A stretch of 64,000 nt of DNA from Guillardia theta CCMP2712 (GCF_000315625.1 NW_005434656.1:479741-543740), one strand, 5' to 3'; counted from the stretch's first letter, positions 1 through 12,073 are shown. Numbers and translations: made by a program. Notes: generated from the sequence alone by a model not told the origin.

Positions 1-168
1 GCAGAGAACTGGCTCTTTGACCACGACAGCTCCACGCCCGAATCACTCGACTGGCAAGGCAGCGTCAAAAATGCACGAGAAGCGAACATAAATAATCCAA
101 GCATTGAACAAGTCTTCCTTGCCTTAGAACTACTTAGCAAGCTACATCTGGTACTGCAGCTGATTTGA
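1..168 (+). CDS. C-terminal fragment of an unidentified gene (partial)
   Basis: The frame starting at base 1 stays open for 55 codons and stops with TGA at 166-168. The translation is not repetitive (it begins AENWLFDHDSS and ends with the leucine-rich LELLSKLHLVLQLI). It looks like the last exon of a gene that enters from the left edge. No start codon is inside the window and no family is recognised. An open stretch of this length can also occur by chance, so the call is tentative. Confidence 0.4.
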   Translation, partial: AENWLFDHDSSTPESLDWQGSVKNAREANINNPSIEQVFLALELLSKLHLVLQLI

Positions 169-264
169 CGGCTAACTCCATCTGTTGGTCTGCACTTGCT
201 CCTGGATGTTGTCTCTCTCAAAGTCATTTGATTAATCATTCGTGTAATCTTTCTTATTCCTGTC

Positions 265-267
265 ATG

Positions 268-324
<57 letters not shown>

Positions 325-331
325 ATCCTCA
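265..331. repeat. (CGTCCT)n hexanucleotide microsatellite
   Basis: About eleven copies of CGTCCT, degenerating into CATCCTCATTCTC at the right end. It creates spurious open frames of Arg-Pro or Leu-Val repeats, which are not taken as genes. Confidence 0.95.
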
Positions 332-419
332 TTCTCACCTTTGCCACCAGTACTTCGAACATTTTGCTTCTCGTCTATTTCCGGAAGCAGCACAGAAGAG
401 GAAAACAGGGTACGGGTAG

Positions 420-600
420 GGTGGTAGCTTTACCTCTGAAAGTAGGGGTATTTTATGCTATGAGTCAGTGTCATATTGGGGGTAGGGGTACAAAACTTTT
501 GGGTCAGACTAGAAGAGTAGGGGTAGTACGTAAATCGTGTAGGGAACAGGGGTAGTAGATCTGGGTGGGGTAGTAGAACAAGTGGAGCCGGGAGGGGATG
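420..600. other. G-rich intergenic island with GGGGTAG words
   Basis: Repeated words such as AGTAGGGG, GGGGTAGTA and GTGGGGTAGTAG occur at irregular spacing on the + strand. The same words, or their complement TACCCC, recur in islands near 7,975-8,590, 39,030-39,200, 42,430-42,830 and 56,360-56,540. No coding potential is visible. The rest of 601-1,110 holds only the AGCAGG array and A/G-rich sequence. Confidence 0.6.
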
Positions 601-667
601 AGGTCCATCTAACGGCTAAGAGCGAACGATGAGGAACGAGAACAGAGGGGGAGGGGAGAAGAAGAGG

Positions 668-817
<150 letters not shown>

Positions 818-1129
818 ATCAGAAGCAGAAGCAGATGAAGAAGGAGCAGGAGAAGGAGAAGAAGAAAATGAGAGGAGAGAAAAGGTGCTGAAAAACTACA
901 AGGAAAGGAGGGAAGGAGAGAAGTAGCTGAGAAATCTTGAGAGAACGTAAAAATGACGAAGAACAGGGAGAGACTAGGGCTCGAGAAAGACAAGGAATCG
1001 AAGGCATCAAACAGCAAAATGTATTCTGAGTGCCCAAAAATGCACGGAAGTGACATAACAATGGCAATGAGAAGATGAGGCTGAGCTATCATCGACTTCA
1101 AGGCTTGTCTGATGCTTCTTGCAGTTAGG

Positions 1130-1705
1130 ATGTCTTTCTTCGGCATCACGACTTTGGGTCCGCCCAACATCTTTCAACTCTACAGGCACCAGGAGATCTC
1201 CGCCATCTCCAAAGAAGACTTCTTCGTCGCCTTTCGCATGGTTGCAGGAGGAGCTGGCACCATCACCAAGGATCAGATCAAAGACGTCATGCATGAGGTC
1301 GGCGCTCCCACAGAGGGTGAAGACTTCGACAAGTTCTCCTCCTTCTTCGACAACCATGACGCCTTCAACCTTGAGAGCTTCGAGGATGCGCTCGACGACT
1401 TCATGGCCAACAACCCCACCAAGCCAGCCAAGCAGTATGTGTCGTCTTCTAAGCTTAAGGAGGACAGGCTCAAGCACAAGCGATGCGAGGGATCCTCCGC
1501 CCAAAAGTACCACGTGCCCCTCACGTCCTCACAAGAGTACGGCTGGGGGAACCCAACCGACAACATCAAGCGAGCCCTTCCTCCTTGCGGTAAGATGTTC
1601 GCTCACCGACCATCGCACATGTCCTACTATGCCGAGTGCATGATCTGCTATGAGGAAGGACGAGACTTGTCTGCTGGGCCCACCTTGAAGGCCATGGAGC
1701 TATGA
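1130..1705 (+). CDS. Probable axonemal/ciliary protein, EF-hand-like N-terminal half
   Basis: A single exon of 191 codons. The protein starts MSFFGITTLGPPNIF. Residues about 20-100 look like a degenerate EF-hand pair (helices around ISKEDFFVAF, ITKDQIKDVM and FNLESFEDALDDF) without a clean calcium loop. The C-terminal part has HVPLTSSQEYGW, then LPPCGKMFAH and MSYYAECM. That pattern of YG/W, a basic-proline stretch and a Y-A-E/D-x-M ending is typical of small microtubule-inner proteins of cilia. The family assignment is inference. An in-frame ATG lies 18 bases upstream behind a possible acceptor (TTGCAG), so an upstream exon is possible. It converges with the GBP gene, 69 bp between stops. 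Confidence 0.6.
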   Translation: MSFFGITTLGPPNIFQLYRHQEISAISKEDFFVAFRMVAGGAGTITKDQIKDVMHEVGAPTEGEDFDKFSSFFDNHDAFNLESFEDALDDFMANNPTKPAKQYVSSSKLKEDRLKHKRCEGSSAQKYHVPLTSSQEYGWGNPTDNIKRALPPCGKMFAHRPSHMSYYAECMICYEEGRDLSAGPTLKAMEL

Positions 1706-1774
1706 GAGGGGTCTCAGTTGGATCTTCGCGTCCTCTTCTCTCTTTATTGTCTAAGCAGGATGTGTCTGGTAACC

Positions 1775-4700
1775 TCATTTCGTCACTTGCCCCTGGGCCG
1801 TGCTTCGTCGAGCTCGCACACGCGCAAGAGCAGACGTGAGGGCGGGCTGGGCGACCATGGCCGCGTCCTGCTCGTTCATGGGAGCCTGCAAGATCGTGAG
1901 TGCAGGCAGGAGATGACAAGCTGATTGCCTTGGGCTCGATCTGCTGCTTCTTCTTGTCTGCTCGCTTGAGCTCCTCAACTTCAGTCTTGAGCCTCATGAT
2001 TTCAACCTTTTCATCATATCAATAAACTGTAAAGCCACAGCAGGTTGGCTGCTCAACCTGGTATTTCCGCTCTTCGATCTGCTGGATGTTTCTCAGCTCC
2101 ATGTCCAGCTTCATCACTTTCGTCTCCAAGTCATCGCGCTCCCTGTTGCTCCGATCAACCAGCATCACTCAGGGAAGAGGGTGAACCTCTTGAGCTCGTC
2201 ACGTTCAGACATGACAGGCTTCATCTGCTCCTTGTGTGAGTTGAGATCTTGTTCCTTCTTCTTCAGCTCATCGTCCTGCGGCGAGTGAGGCAGAACCAAC
2301 AAAACCTTTCTCATCGACCTTGACTTTGAGCATCTTTCTCAAAGTGTCAAGATCTGCCTTGCAAGCCTCCATCTCCTTGGACAGTCGTTCCTTGTCCGCT
2401 GACAGCTTTGTGAACTCCTTCTGCTTTGAATCTGAAACACAATCAGGGCAGCAGCCCGGGTGGAGGAGGTGGGAAGCGGGCGGTAAGAGAGAAGAAGACA
2501 CACCTGTCATCACTCCCTCGGAGAAGGCCTTCTTCAAGTCAGACTTGCACTTCACCAATTCCTCCTCCAGCTGCGACAGATTCAAGTCATTCACGTGAGG
2601 GTTTGCCATCCCTCTACTCGCCTTCTTCTTGTCCGCATCGAACTTGGCTCTCTCGGTTTCGCGCTCTCGCTGTACCTCCGCCTACACCAAGTGTGAGGTT
2701 CTGAATACATGCTCTGGATAGAATACCAGCGCACTCTGATTCTGTGACTTTTGAGACTCCAAGTCTCGTTTGTAGAGGTCTTTGGATATCATATTCTCCA
2801 TGAGTTTCTTCTTTTCGGACAACTCCTCCTTCAGCTGAGCAAGCTCTCGACGATCCCACTCTTCCTGCTTCTCGGAGCGCAATCGAGTCATCTGATGTTC
2901 ACCCTTCTCGTCACTCAACTCTTTCTGAGTTTGCTGCAGTTGCTCTTTCAATCCTTTGATTTGCGAGGACAAGTTTTCCTTCTCTTCGTGCAATCTTGTT
3001 TTGTTCTCTTGCAGAGACGAGTTGATGCGCTGTTCGTTGGCCTTCAAGCTTTCAATCCTCTCGTTCAAAACTTTGTTTTCCGTGAGCTTGGCGTTAATCT
3101 CCTCTTTGAGATTACGAATCTTTTCTTCCGACTTGACCCTCAAGTCTTCATATCTCGCCTTCGCCTCGTCTCGTTCCTTTGTCATTCTCGCTTCGTCTTC
3201 TGTCTTGATATTCTGGATCTTGACTCGCGCTTCAGAGAGCTCGGCTTCTTTCGTCTGCTCCAACTCTCGCAAGACGGTTTCTCTCTCCTTCAATTGCTTC
3301 TCCAAGTTGTCAATGTGTGACTTGAGCAGAGCCCTTTCGGTCTCGTGGTCTTTGGTGGTCATGATCTTCTCGTTTTCAAGTCTCTTGACTTCGTTCTTCA
3401 TGTCTTCAAGCTCAATCTGTTTGAGCCACTTAGCCATAAATAACAAACGCAAGAATCGTTACCTGAAGCTCTTTTTGTCTCTCATCGTTCAACCTTTGCA
3501 GCTCCTTGCGCTCGGTCTCGGCCTTATCTTGGTAAGCAGCTGTCAAAAAAGTGTCAAGAATCAAATAGACTGAATGTAGAAAATCGACCATATTTTGAAC
3601 TCAAGTCAGAAATCTGTGCCGTGTGTTTCTCTTGCGCCTTCGCCATGTCGTCCTTGAGCATCTCATTCTGGGACACGGGAAAAAATGAACAACTCTGGAT
3701 TGATCAAAAACTTCGATTTCACCTTGGCCATGGTTGCGCTCAGGTCTTGTTCAAGCTGTTTCATCTTGGCTTCAACATCCGTGCGATACTCTTTCATTTC
3801 TTTTGTATGTCTTGCTTCAAGGTACTCTTTCTCTTCCTTGTAACTCGCTTTCAACTCTACCAACTGCTTCTCGATGACCTCGTTCCTTGAGGAAAGACCT
3901 TCGTTTGTCTTTGTCAAATCAGCCTCCATCTATCATGATCATCATCAAAATTTCATCATTCATAACGACTCGCACGCTCACAAACCTTGTAATAATTCTT
4001 CTCAAGCTCATTGAATTTGGCAGTGAGTTCCTTTTCTTTTTCATCCATTTCAGCTTTGAGCTGCTGCTCCAATTCATCCATCGCTGTTTCATACTCCTTG
4101 AGCGTCTCGTCAAGTTCAATCTGCTTTTGATCACGCTCCTCCATGGCATCTTTGACTTGATTCTCCAATGACTTAATGCGAAGATTTAAAACTTCCTTCT
4201 CGGTCTCAAACCCGTTCTTCATTTCCACCTGAGATCTTTCACTTGCAGCATTGATCTCTTCAATCTTCCTCTTGTGCTTGTCTTCGATCTCCTTCTGCGC
4301 CTGTTTCCATCTAGCCTCTTTTTCTTGAATATCTTGCTCCGTTCCTCCACGTACCGCTTCAAGCTCTTTGGTCAAGTTCTCAATCTCATCGGCTTGTTGC
4401 GCATTTTTTTCATTCAAATCTGCAATCTGACTGTTGAGCTCATTCTTGAGATGATCAAGAGAAGTTGATTTCTCATCGAAGCCTTTTCTGATGCCATCGA
4501 GTTCGTCAGTCTTCTGCTGGAGTTGCGTCAGCAAGTCTCGTTCCTTGGCTTGCTTTTCCTGGCTTATCTGTGTCAATTGCTTTCCGAGCTCTTCCAGTTG
4601 TTTTCTTTGCTTTGATCTTTTTCTTCAGTGCTTGCCAAAGAGCGTTGGAGCTGGTCTAATTCAACAGAGAGTTTCTTGACCTTCTCATCATATTCTTTGC

Positions 4701-7160
4701 AGTCACGTTTGACCTGCTGTAACTGACCTTCCAGTCTCTGCTTCTCCTCCTGACTGACAAGCACCTGATTGCTCAAATTGGTCTTGTCATGAGAAAGGTC
4801 ATCAATCTTGGATTTCAAAGCTTCGATGTCTCTGACGAGCTGCTCGTTTTCAGCCTTTGCTTTTTGCCCTCCAATCTTTTCGAGTTCGTCCTTCTGCTGC
4901 TTCAGCTCTGTACACAATGCCTTATTCTCCTCCAGTTCTACGGAGAGCTTCTTCAGCATTTCTGACATTTGAACTCCAAGAGCAGCATGCTTTGTTTTCC
5001 ATTCCTGAGCCTCTTCAGAAGCACGATCCAGCTGTTCAGTGAGTTGCTGGAGGCTGCTGCTTGTTTGCTTCTTCTCCATTTCGAATCTTTCTTGAAGGGC
5101 TTTTGCCTCAGATTCAGCATCTTTCTTGGCATTTTCCAAAAGTCTTCGAAGATCTGCCTCTCGGCTCCTGAGAATCAAGTCACCTTGAAAGATTGGTCAT
5201 CATCTAGGGTGTGATCTTACTGGGACTCGGCGGCATTTCTCTTTGCGAACTCTTTCTCTTGCTCGAGCAAAGCAGTCTGCATCTCTTGATCTTTTTTGAA
5301 TTGCAGCAATTGTTGTTCAAATTGCTGAGCTTCCATTTGTGCTTTCTGTCGCTTTTCTTCCAAGGCATTGACCTGCGCTTTCAGTTCCGCCTCCGCCTTT
5401 GCCCTCAATTCCTTCATTGCCTCTTCATGAGTAGACCTAAGTCTCTGCATCTCCTCCTTGTTCTCTTTCTCCCTGCTTTTTGCATCTTCGTTATACTTCT
5501 CAGCAAATTCCAGCTTGAGCTTGAGATTCTTCAGGTTGTTGTCGCTTTCCATCTTCAAGGCCGAGAGTTCTTTGGCCATCTCATCTACCTGAACTTTCGA
5601 ATCTGCCTTCACCTTTTGAATCTCTCGTTCTGATCTGTTGCCAAATCTTAATCCAACCTCTGCCAATTTTTGTTCCATGAAGCTAGAAAGAACTTCTTGT
5701 TTAGCAGGTCCATTCGGTACCTATGCTATTGAGTTAGAAGTGGCAAAAATCGAGCATCATCCACCTCCTCCAGATACTTGGAGCGAACTGTTTTCCTCTC
5801 TGATTCAAATTCTTCAAAAGCAGAAAACTCATCAGATTGTACTTTCGCGTCAACGTCCTTGTACAGCTTTTCAAGAATCTCCTTAGCGCGGTCGCGTCCA
5901 CGAGCGGAATTCTCATTCTGCAGCAATCTATGCAACTCACGGATCTTGTCTTCGAGTTGATGTTTAAAATTTTCGGTATCAGATCCGATTGCATGCTTCT
6001 GGAATAGAGCCCACGACTGTTTTTCCATTGCTCGGTGCTTGTGTTCTAGGTCTTCCATGCTCAACGGCAATTCGTTGGCAATCATTTCCTTGGATTGCTT
6101 GTCATATGATGATATGGCATCATTGAGAGCTTGTTGACACTTGCTTTCACAGATGTAACTCCAGGCATTCTGAATAGAAGGAACACTTCCAGTGTTGATA
6201 GACATGGTGTACGCATATGCTAGGTTCACAAGCGCGACTCCGTCGAGTTCGGTTCCATTCATTTTCTTCGGTTTGGCACAAGAGACGATCGTCTTTCGAA
6301 GAGTAAGCATTTGCTCACGAAATTCCGGTCTCAACTGGTCGGACGGGGTTTGAGAGAGTCTCTGAAGGAGGGATTCATCAGTAACAGGGCGCACCATCGT
6401 AAAACAATCTCTGTCCGGGAAAAAGTGTGTAAGCATCCTTCTGATTCTGTTCTTTGCCTCAATCTGCTCCGTAAATCCTGGAACTGGCTGCAGGGCCCGC
6501 TCAAGATATTCTTTAGCCGAGAAGGGCTGGCCATCGTGGTTCACCAGCTGCAAAGTGAAGTCGCGAACTAGCCACATGAATGAAGGGAAGTATTGAGCGA
6601 AGTCTGCACCATCATCCTCCCCACCCTGTGCGGAACTCCTAACATGAATGTGCTTGGTAAGGTTAACTACGAGGGAAAGATTGTTCAGAGCTCCCTCATC
6701 GATGGAACCAACACTGTTATATACAAAGTAAGACGACAACAGCAAAGCCAGGGAGAAAATGATTGAATCATGCTGGCTGTTAGTGTCTAAGGCCCCAATG
6801 CCCTCAGTGTCGATGATGAGGTAGTTGACTGTGTTTCCGTCTTTGTCTTGGGTCTTCATCACACGGTTCCAAAGCCATAACCCCTTCGTGCAGGGATTCA
6901 CAGTGGGACCAACTTGAAAACCATCTGATTGTTCAAGCAAGATTCTGTTGAGCAAAAAGCTCTTGCCAGTACGGTAGAGACCGACGACTGCTATGACAGA
7001 GACGGGATATTCAATCTGAAGCAAAGTCAAAAATAAAAAAAGTGAGCTCAAAATGAATCGGAAATCTCACTGATTTCAAGAATTCCGCAGCTTCTTCTGT
7101 GACGTTAAATTTGCCGTCCTGAAGAGCGATGAACGGAATCGCCTTGCCTTCCGTAGGCAT
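1775..7160 (-). CDS. Guanylate-binding-protein (GBP) family GTPase with very long coiled coil
   Basis: A large dynamin-superfamily GTPase read through about 13 exons. Exon 1 (7160-7071) starts MPTEGKAIPF and is spliced to 7015, where the P-loop GLYRTGKS follows. The other GBP hallmarks are in exon 2: a conserved Thr in the switch I segment, DTEGIGALD (G3) and VRDFTLQL (the GBP RD motif). Helical-domain sequence ends at 5765. Short introns at 5764-5721, 5220-5168 and 3985-3930 have clean GT-AG ends and keep the frame. The rest, about 1,000 residues, is charged heptad-rich coiled coil (for example QRKQLEELGKQL). The total is roughly 1,600 residues, against about 600 for animal GBPs and 1,000 for plant GBP-like proteins. 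One unexplained frameshift lies near 4590-4615. The last junction (AAG|GCAATC, about 1,875-1,925) would be GC-AG. The final residues and stop at 1775 are therefore less certain. Confidence 0.85.
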
Positions 7161-7174
7161 CGTTGAGTGTTATT

Positions 7175-7970
7175 ACTTCAAAACGGATGCACTACGAAGA
7201 AGACGAAAGACAGCTGTTGTGAAGGCTGTCTTGAGGTCTAGAAATTGCAACCGTCAAAAAAAAAGTACAATCAGAAGATTTTTGAGTCAGTCTGCAAGAA
7301 GTTGCTGAAATCACACTACACCATATCATTGATCGGCTATGGATTACAACTGTCTCTGTAATTCTTTGGTCTGGGATGCAGTTTTTTCCATCACGTGCAC
7401 GAATGGGATACAAGAAATGACGGGTTAAGTAGCAGGCCCGCAGACCTGCCCAGTGATCCGCTCAAGACAACAACTCACACAGAGTTGTCAGTTGCATTCA
7501 GAGTCGAAGAAGAGGTTCGAAGCACACTCAAATGAGAAAATTTTCCTAATCCATCTGAGAACTATTATCCTGACGTGCGGGAAAGCATTCAAAAGTGCCT
7601 TCATCTACTTGAAAACAGAGCAACACAGATCGTCCAGATCTGGGTCAGGACATGCAGACAAGCTTCAATCTTCAGCAGTCTATGACGGTAACTTACAATC
7701 AAAGAGCTTCTAATGTTTTGACAGAGAGACCAATGCTGGGTAGAAACAAACCATCTGACTGTCCTAATTGACTATGCTGACGCACGATTTTTTGCACACA
7801 GCAAGGAATGGAAGAGGAAAAGAGGAGGAGGGATGAGGAAGAAAACGTGGGGGTCGAGAGAATGTGAGCAGTCGGACGAGGAGTTAGCAGCCTCAGCAGC
7901 AGATCCTGCAGAAGATCATGGACGACACGACCAACAAGCCACCATGACGGAAGGCGGGAACATCGGGACA
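7175..7970 (+). other. Intergenic stretch with a possible small split gene
   Basis: Mostly noncoding. Two segments look protein-like on the + strand. One is an open frame from 7536 to about 7636, including YYPDVRESIQKCLHLLEN and ending in CAG. The other is a terminal exon-like frame at about 7893-7946, after TTAGCAG, reading QQILQKIMDDTTNKPP then TGA. They may be exons of a small protein, but no start codon or linking splice pair is certain and no family is recognised. Confidence 0.3.
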
Positions 7971-7974
7971 CAAG

Positions 7975-8590
7975 GGGGTGGGGGGGGTGACACGAGTGCG
8001 GGGGTAGTACATTCGAACTACAAAAATAAATATTTGAATTACTAACTATCAGGCTTGAGTCGACTGCAGTCTACATAGAGTCCAAAATGTCTCTTTTGCT
8101 TTTTTATTTCGAGCCATCTGCTCACCTACCCCGGAAAAAGAGACACCCTACCTCCTATGTTGTCCATCGTGAACCTTTCGCGCCCCATCAGCAAGAGTCT
8201 GGGTAGCAAAAGAGGGGGTACTGAAAGCAATGATTGAGTATGTAACCCCCAAATATCGATCTTTTTCCTTTGAAGAAACTAGGTGGGTACTACTACCCAC
8301 CACAATCTTTCGGTGGAATTTCAAATGTCGCGTTGACCACCTCCTCCACTTTCAAACGCAGAGCCGCGTGACCACCCTACCCACTAGAACTTTGATCGAT
8401 AACCCCCTCGGGTTAAGACTACCCGTTGTTTCGTTTTGCTCACCCGTTGATTTTATAACTGATCACCCGTAAAGTCTACAGCAATAAACACCACCCCACC
8501 CCTTCAAGCACTCATCGACGACTGGAGTACCCCCCGGGGTTAAAGTGAGCAAAACAATTGAACCCCACCCCTATATTTCGCTCTGAGGAC
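7975..8590. other. C/G-rich intergenic island (GGGGTAG / TACCCACC words)
   Basis: No credible gene. The stretch contains many short blocks such as GGGGGTAGTAC, CCTACCCC, CTACTACCCACC, ACCCTACCCACT and CACCCCACCCC, mixed with AT-rich sequence. It resembles the islands at 420-600, 39,030-39,200, 42,430-42,830 and 56,360-56,540. Confidence 0.6.
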
Positions 8591-8619
8591 CCACCCACCT
8601 TTGACCTCGCGGATCGGAG

Positions 8620-9165
8620 TCACACTGCCGTGTGGTGGAGGCTCCGCCGCTGAGCCTTCCGAAGTCCACAAGTCACGGGCCGCCGCCGGCACTGACACGG
8701 CGGGCCGCGTGTGTCGGACAGAGTCCGGCCAGGGCCCGGGGGGGGCTCACGGGGCCCGCTCGGACGGCGGCTGTCCGTCGGGGCCCGGGCCCGGTGCCCC
8801 GGCGGCGCCGGGCGGCCCGGGGGCACCACGCCGCCGTACGGTCACCGATCCGATCAATATCACCCGGCGCCCAACTTGCGGTCAAGTGGCAACTTCAAGT
8901 TGGCAACGGACACGCCGAAGTTTGATCGCCGCGGGCTCCGGCGAAGTGGCTCGCAACCGGCGTACGGTCTGAGTCAGTGCCCCCCGCCAGACTGAGAGCC
9001 GGGCTCCGGCACGGTGGCCCGCTGCCCAGGCGCCGCCGGCGGGCGATCCGACGGATCGCCGGAGTCAGTCCGTCGGACGCTCCCGGCTCCGGCGGGACTC
9101 CCGGGACTCCGGGAGCGGCCGCCGGCCCGGGGCCCTGAGCGGCCCGGCGGGCCCGGCATGGCGCC
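8620..9165. repeat. GC-rich island, dispersed repeat candidate
   Basis: A block of roughly 75% GC with sharp edges against surroundings near 50%. It is rich in CGGCCCGGG and CCGGCGG words and includes GTACGGTC and GTTGGCAACGG. Long open frames on both strands are typical of GC-rich random sequence and are not taken as genes. Related blocks occur at 14,150-14,365, 23,525-23,935 and 33,750-33,985. Confidence 0.55.
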
Positions 9166-9459
9166 GCTCGAACATCAAACTTGACAGTCTCGATTGGGCC
9201 TGGAGAAGTTGAGCAGAGCGATGAGGAGGGAGAGAAGCATACTTGCAGTGGTTGCTGCTGCATACTAGCCTCTCCTCCACTCTTGTCCTTCTGCCCTGTT
9301 CCCTCCCCTCTTCCCTTGTTGTGTTGCTGGACCCATGTGCTTTACGTCCGTATGTCTCGAAATGCTTCCTGGACCTCTGGCATGTGCTCCTCTCACGCCT
9401 GCTCCAGGCCACACGGCGCATGCGCCATGGCAAGCCCAGCAGCCAGAGTGCGATCTACT

Positions 9460-11141
9460 GATGAAGAGACTCATCGACTTCTCCCTCACGACTACTAACG
9501 AGAAAGAGGCTTACATGATCACCAACAGCGTAGTGCTGGACGACGGAGAAGACAGGAAGGAGCAACGGGAGGTGCTGGTCGTGTTTGAAGGAGACCGCGA
9601 TGAAGAATGTGGCGAAGGAAGAAGATTGAGAGGGAAGGGAAGGAAGGAAGTGCACGATCAGGCGGAGGAGATGGAGGCCGATCTTACGGATAAGAAGTAT
9701 CCTACGGTGATGCAAATCACATCGTGTTGGCTGAAGGTGACCTCCATTAGGCGGTCGGCTCGATCACATCTGACATATCCAAGACCAAATTATTTCTCAT
9801 CTTTGTGAGCCATATCGCTCTGTTCTTGTTCTTGTTTTATCTCTCTGATTTTCTTGGTGAAAGGTTCTTGTGCTCTTAATCCTCTTTTCCGTCATCTTGT
9901 CGCTTCCTGAGATCGCAAGCGTGAGCTCTCTCTCTTTATCATGCAGGGACTGCTCAACTTCTTAAACTTCTTCTGTAGGTTGAGGGTGGCAGTGAGTTCG
10001 AGTGGAGCCCTCGGTCAGTGCAGGACTTTATCAAAGACAAGAACTTGCTCCTCAGGAACACTTGAGCGAGCTTCAAGCTAGCGAGGCTGAACGTTGTGTC
10101 AGATATCGAGATGCTTACTCGGGTAGACTCTTGATCGGAATCATGGTCATCTACATCATGTGAGCCCCGTGTCTGTGTTTGCCTCGATCTCTCACCAGCC
10201 CTCTAGATCGCAAACTTTTTGCATCCCATCCAGTGGAACTGTCCTGAACCTCCTTGGTCACATTTCAGTTTGGTGATGCTTGACTCTGAGGCTTTCCGGC
10301 AGTCGGCTACATCTACAGCGAGGTGACACAGAATGGGGTGAATGATTGTTTATCCGTTCCATCTTGTGATCCTTGAAAGGAATATGTTGTGGCTCTTCCC
10401 GTCGCCATCTTTTGTGCTTCGGTCAGGGCGACCAGCTTCAAACTTTTTCCCTCTGACCATGATCATGAGGCAGAGTGGAGCTGTGATGACGTATTTGCTA
10501 TCTTACTTCACTTGTCGTGGACTTGTGATGCGAACGTTTCCCAAGAGGGTGCAATGGTTGAGGTATGAGCCTGCATTGTCTGACTTCGTTCAGTCGCTTC
10601 TTTCCCTCACAGCCTCCTAGGCAGAGGGTCGCCGAGCTTCAGCCACTTGCGGCAATTTCTTTTTTACGTGAGCGCAACATCGGCAGCAACATGACGAGCT
10701 GACAACGTGAACGCTCAGGTCCATGCGGGTCTCACCCGTCATACCTGCCTACCTCCTCAATCTCGCTGCTCCGCTGACCCCGTGCTCCGCTTGGTCGGAT
10801 GCCCCACGTACTTACCTTGGGTCTTGCAGGTTGCCGCTGTGGCAATTCTGGTTGGCAACTGTGTTTGGCTGCACCCCACACAGGTGGACCAGACTGAGAA
10901 TGCACCATAGCGAGTGGAACAGTTCTAACGGCAACATGCCGCAGTCTCGTCACTGTGACAGCTGGAGCGACGATCTCGCGGATGAAACCGGGGGAGAATG
11001 TGAGTTCCTGCATTGCAGATAACGACTGAATGAGGTTGACAGATCTTCAAGACGAGCTTCATGCAGATAGTTTGGCTGCTTTTGCTTGCGGTGGCAGTAG
11101 CATTAATCCCCTTCCTCCTGCGCGTCAGAGCTCCTGCATGA
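9460..11141 (+). CDS. Probable multi-exon membrane protein, structure unresolved
   Basis: Several exon-like pieces on the + strand look like one membrane protein. At 9460-9720 a hydrophilic stretch reads MKRLIDFSL and later EVLVVFEGD. At 9977-10062 is EFEWSPRSVQDFIKDKN. Hydrophobic pieces follow: RLLIGIMVIYIM (about 10128-10160), EYVVALPVAIFCASV (about 10380-10425) and VAAVAILVGNCVWL (about 10830-10870). The last exon (11067-11141, after TTCATGCAG) encodes IVWLLLLAVAVALIPFLL and ends in TGA. Most pieces are flanked by plausible GT and AG, but the frame could not be followed through all junctions. No family is recognised. Confidence 0.4.
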
Positions 11142-11305
11142 GCAAATGATGCCAAGGGGTGAGTGGAAAACCAGTGCGAGGAGGGTTCGAGGAGGCGGGA
11201 GGTTTCGAGATTTTTGTCGATCCAAAATGGTAGGAGTGAAGGTTCATCTACAGCGATAAGCATCTAAGTCCTCCCATGCTGCCGTCGCCCTGTAACAGAC
11301 GGCGA

Positions 11306-11679
11306 CTAATAGCGAGACTCTCTCTCCTTCCTCTCGTTCACGTGATTGGTGTACCTATCAAAGCCGTCATCCTCCTTGCATCCTTCAACATGATGAAGGA
11401 GCTCACCACATGATGAAGCCCAGCGTGAGGGCAGCAGGGATCATGTCGGGCAGCACGTCAAACACCTTGTGCTTGAACTTAGCGCCGAAGTTGGCGAGCA
11501 AGCCGTTGACATGCTGGATCTCAAAGGGAGAAGTGTGCTGCTCCACCTGATAACCGACAAACGAATAAAGGCCGGGATAGCTTCTATTTCACACCTTCCG
11601 ATTCCTCACTCCTACACAAATACACAAATACACAAAACATACAAACACACAAAACACACAAAAAAAAAATTACTCACAC

Positions 11680-11754
<75 letters not shown>

Positions 11755-12073
11755 TTTGTCATCCCATCTCTCCTCTCATTCTGTCACCTTTCCGCTTGAC
11801 ACTCGAAGCGAAACCATCACGACTCAAACAACACACAATCGACTAGCATAATAGAAAGCTATGCATGCATCATCTTGCCAACTCCCCTCCCCCCCCGCAG
11901 TGAGCACCGTCATGACAAGGACGAGAACGCAACAAGGAGGTGCAAGCGAGAGACCAGAGGAAGGAGATGAGGACATGGCATGAGATACTCACCACTCCTC
12001 GCATGCGCTTGTAGTAAGGAAGCTTGTCTCCCACAGGTCCGCCTGCCATTCCTCGTCTGCCTGTCGCTGCCAT
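11306..12073 (-). CDS. Cytochrome bc1 complex subunit 8 (QCR8/UQCRQ-like)
   Basis: Three exons (12073-11993, 11546-11407, 11354-11306) with GT-AG introns give 89 residues. QCR8 is a small single-span subunit of mitochondrial complex III. The diagnostic part is RMRGVVEQHTSPFEIQ, matching the family's RMRxVxxYxLSPFEQ near the N-terminus. A membrane-spanning segment (DMIPAALTLGFIMW) follows, then a charged tail (YTNHVNERKERESRY), as in other QCR8 proteins. The length matches the usual 80-110 residues. Intron 1 (446 bp) holds a CA microsatellite. The C-terminal exon is chosen because splicing TG|GTGAGC to GATAG|GTACACC preserves the frame. Confidence 0.75.
11686..11750. repeat. (CA)n microsatellite in QCR8 intron 1
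   Basis: About 30 uninterrupted AC dinucleotides, preceded by A-rich degenerate copies from 11,620. It lies inside the first intron of the QCR8 gene on the opposite strand. Confidence 0.97.

Noticed and set aside
420-600. Telomeric repeat or chromosome end
   Set aside because: GGGGTAG words are irregular, not tandem, and similar islands are scattered through the window between genes.
8601-9263. Several overlapping frames of 60-120 codons on both strands
   Set aside because: Very high GC content removes stop codons; the translations are Pro/Arg/Gly-rich on both strands with no domain.
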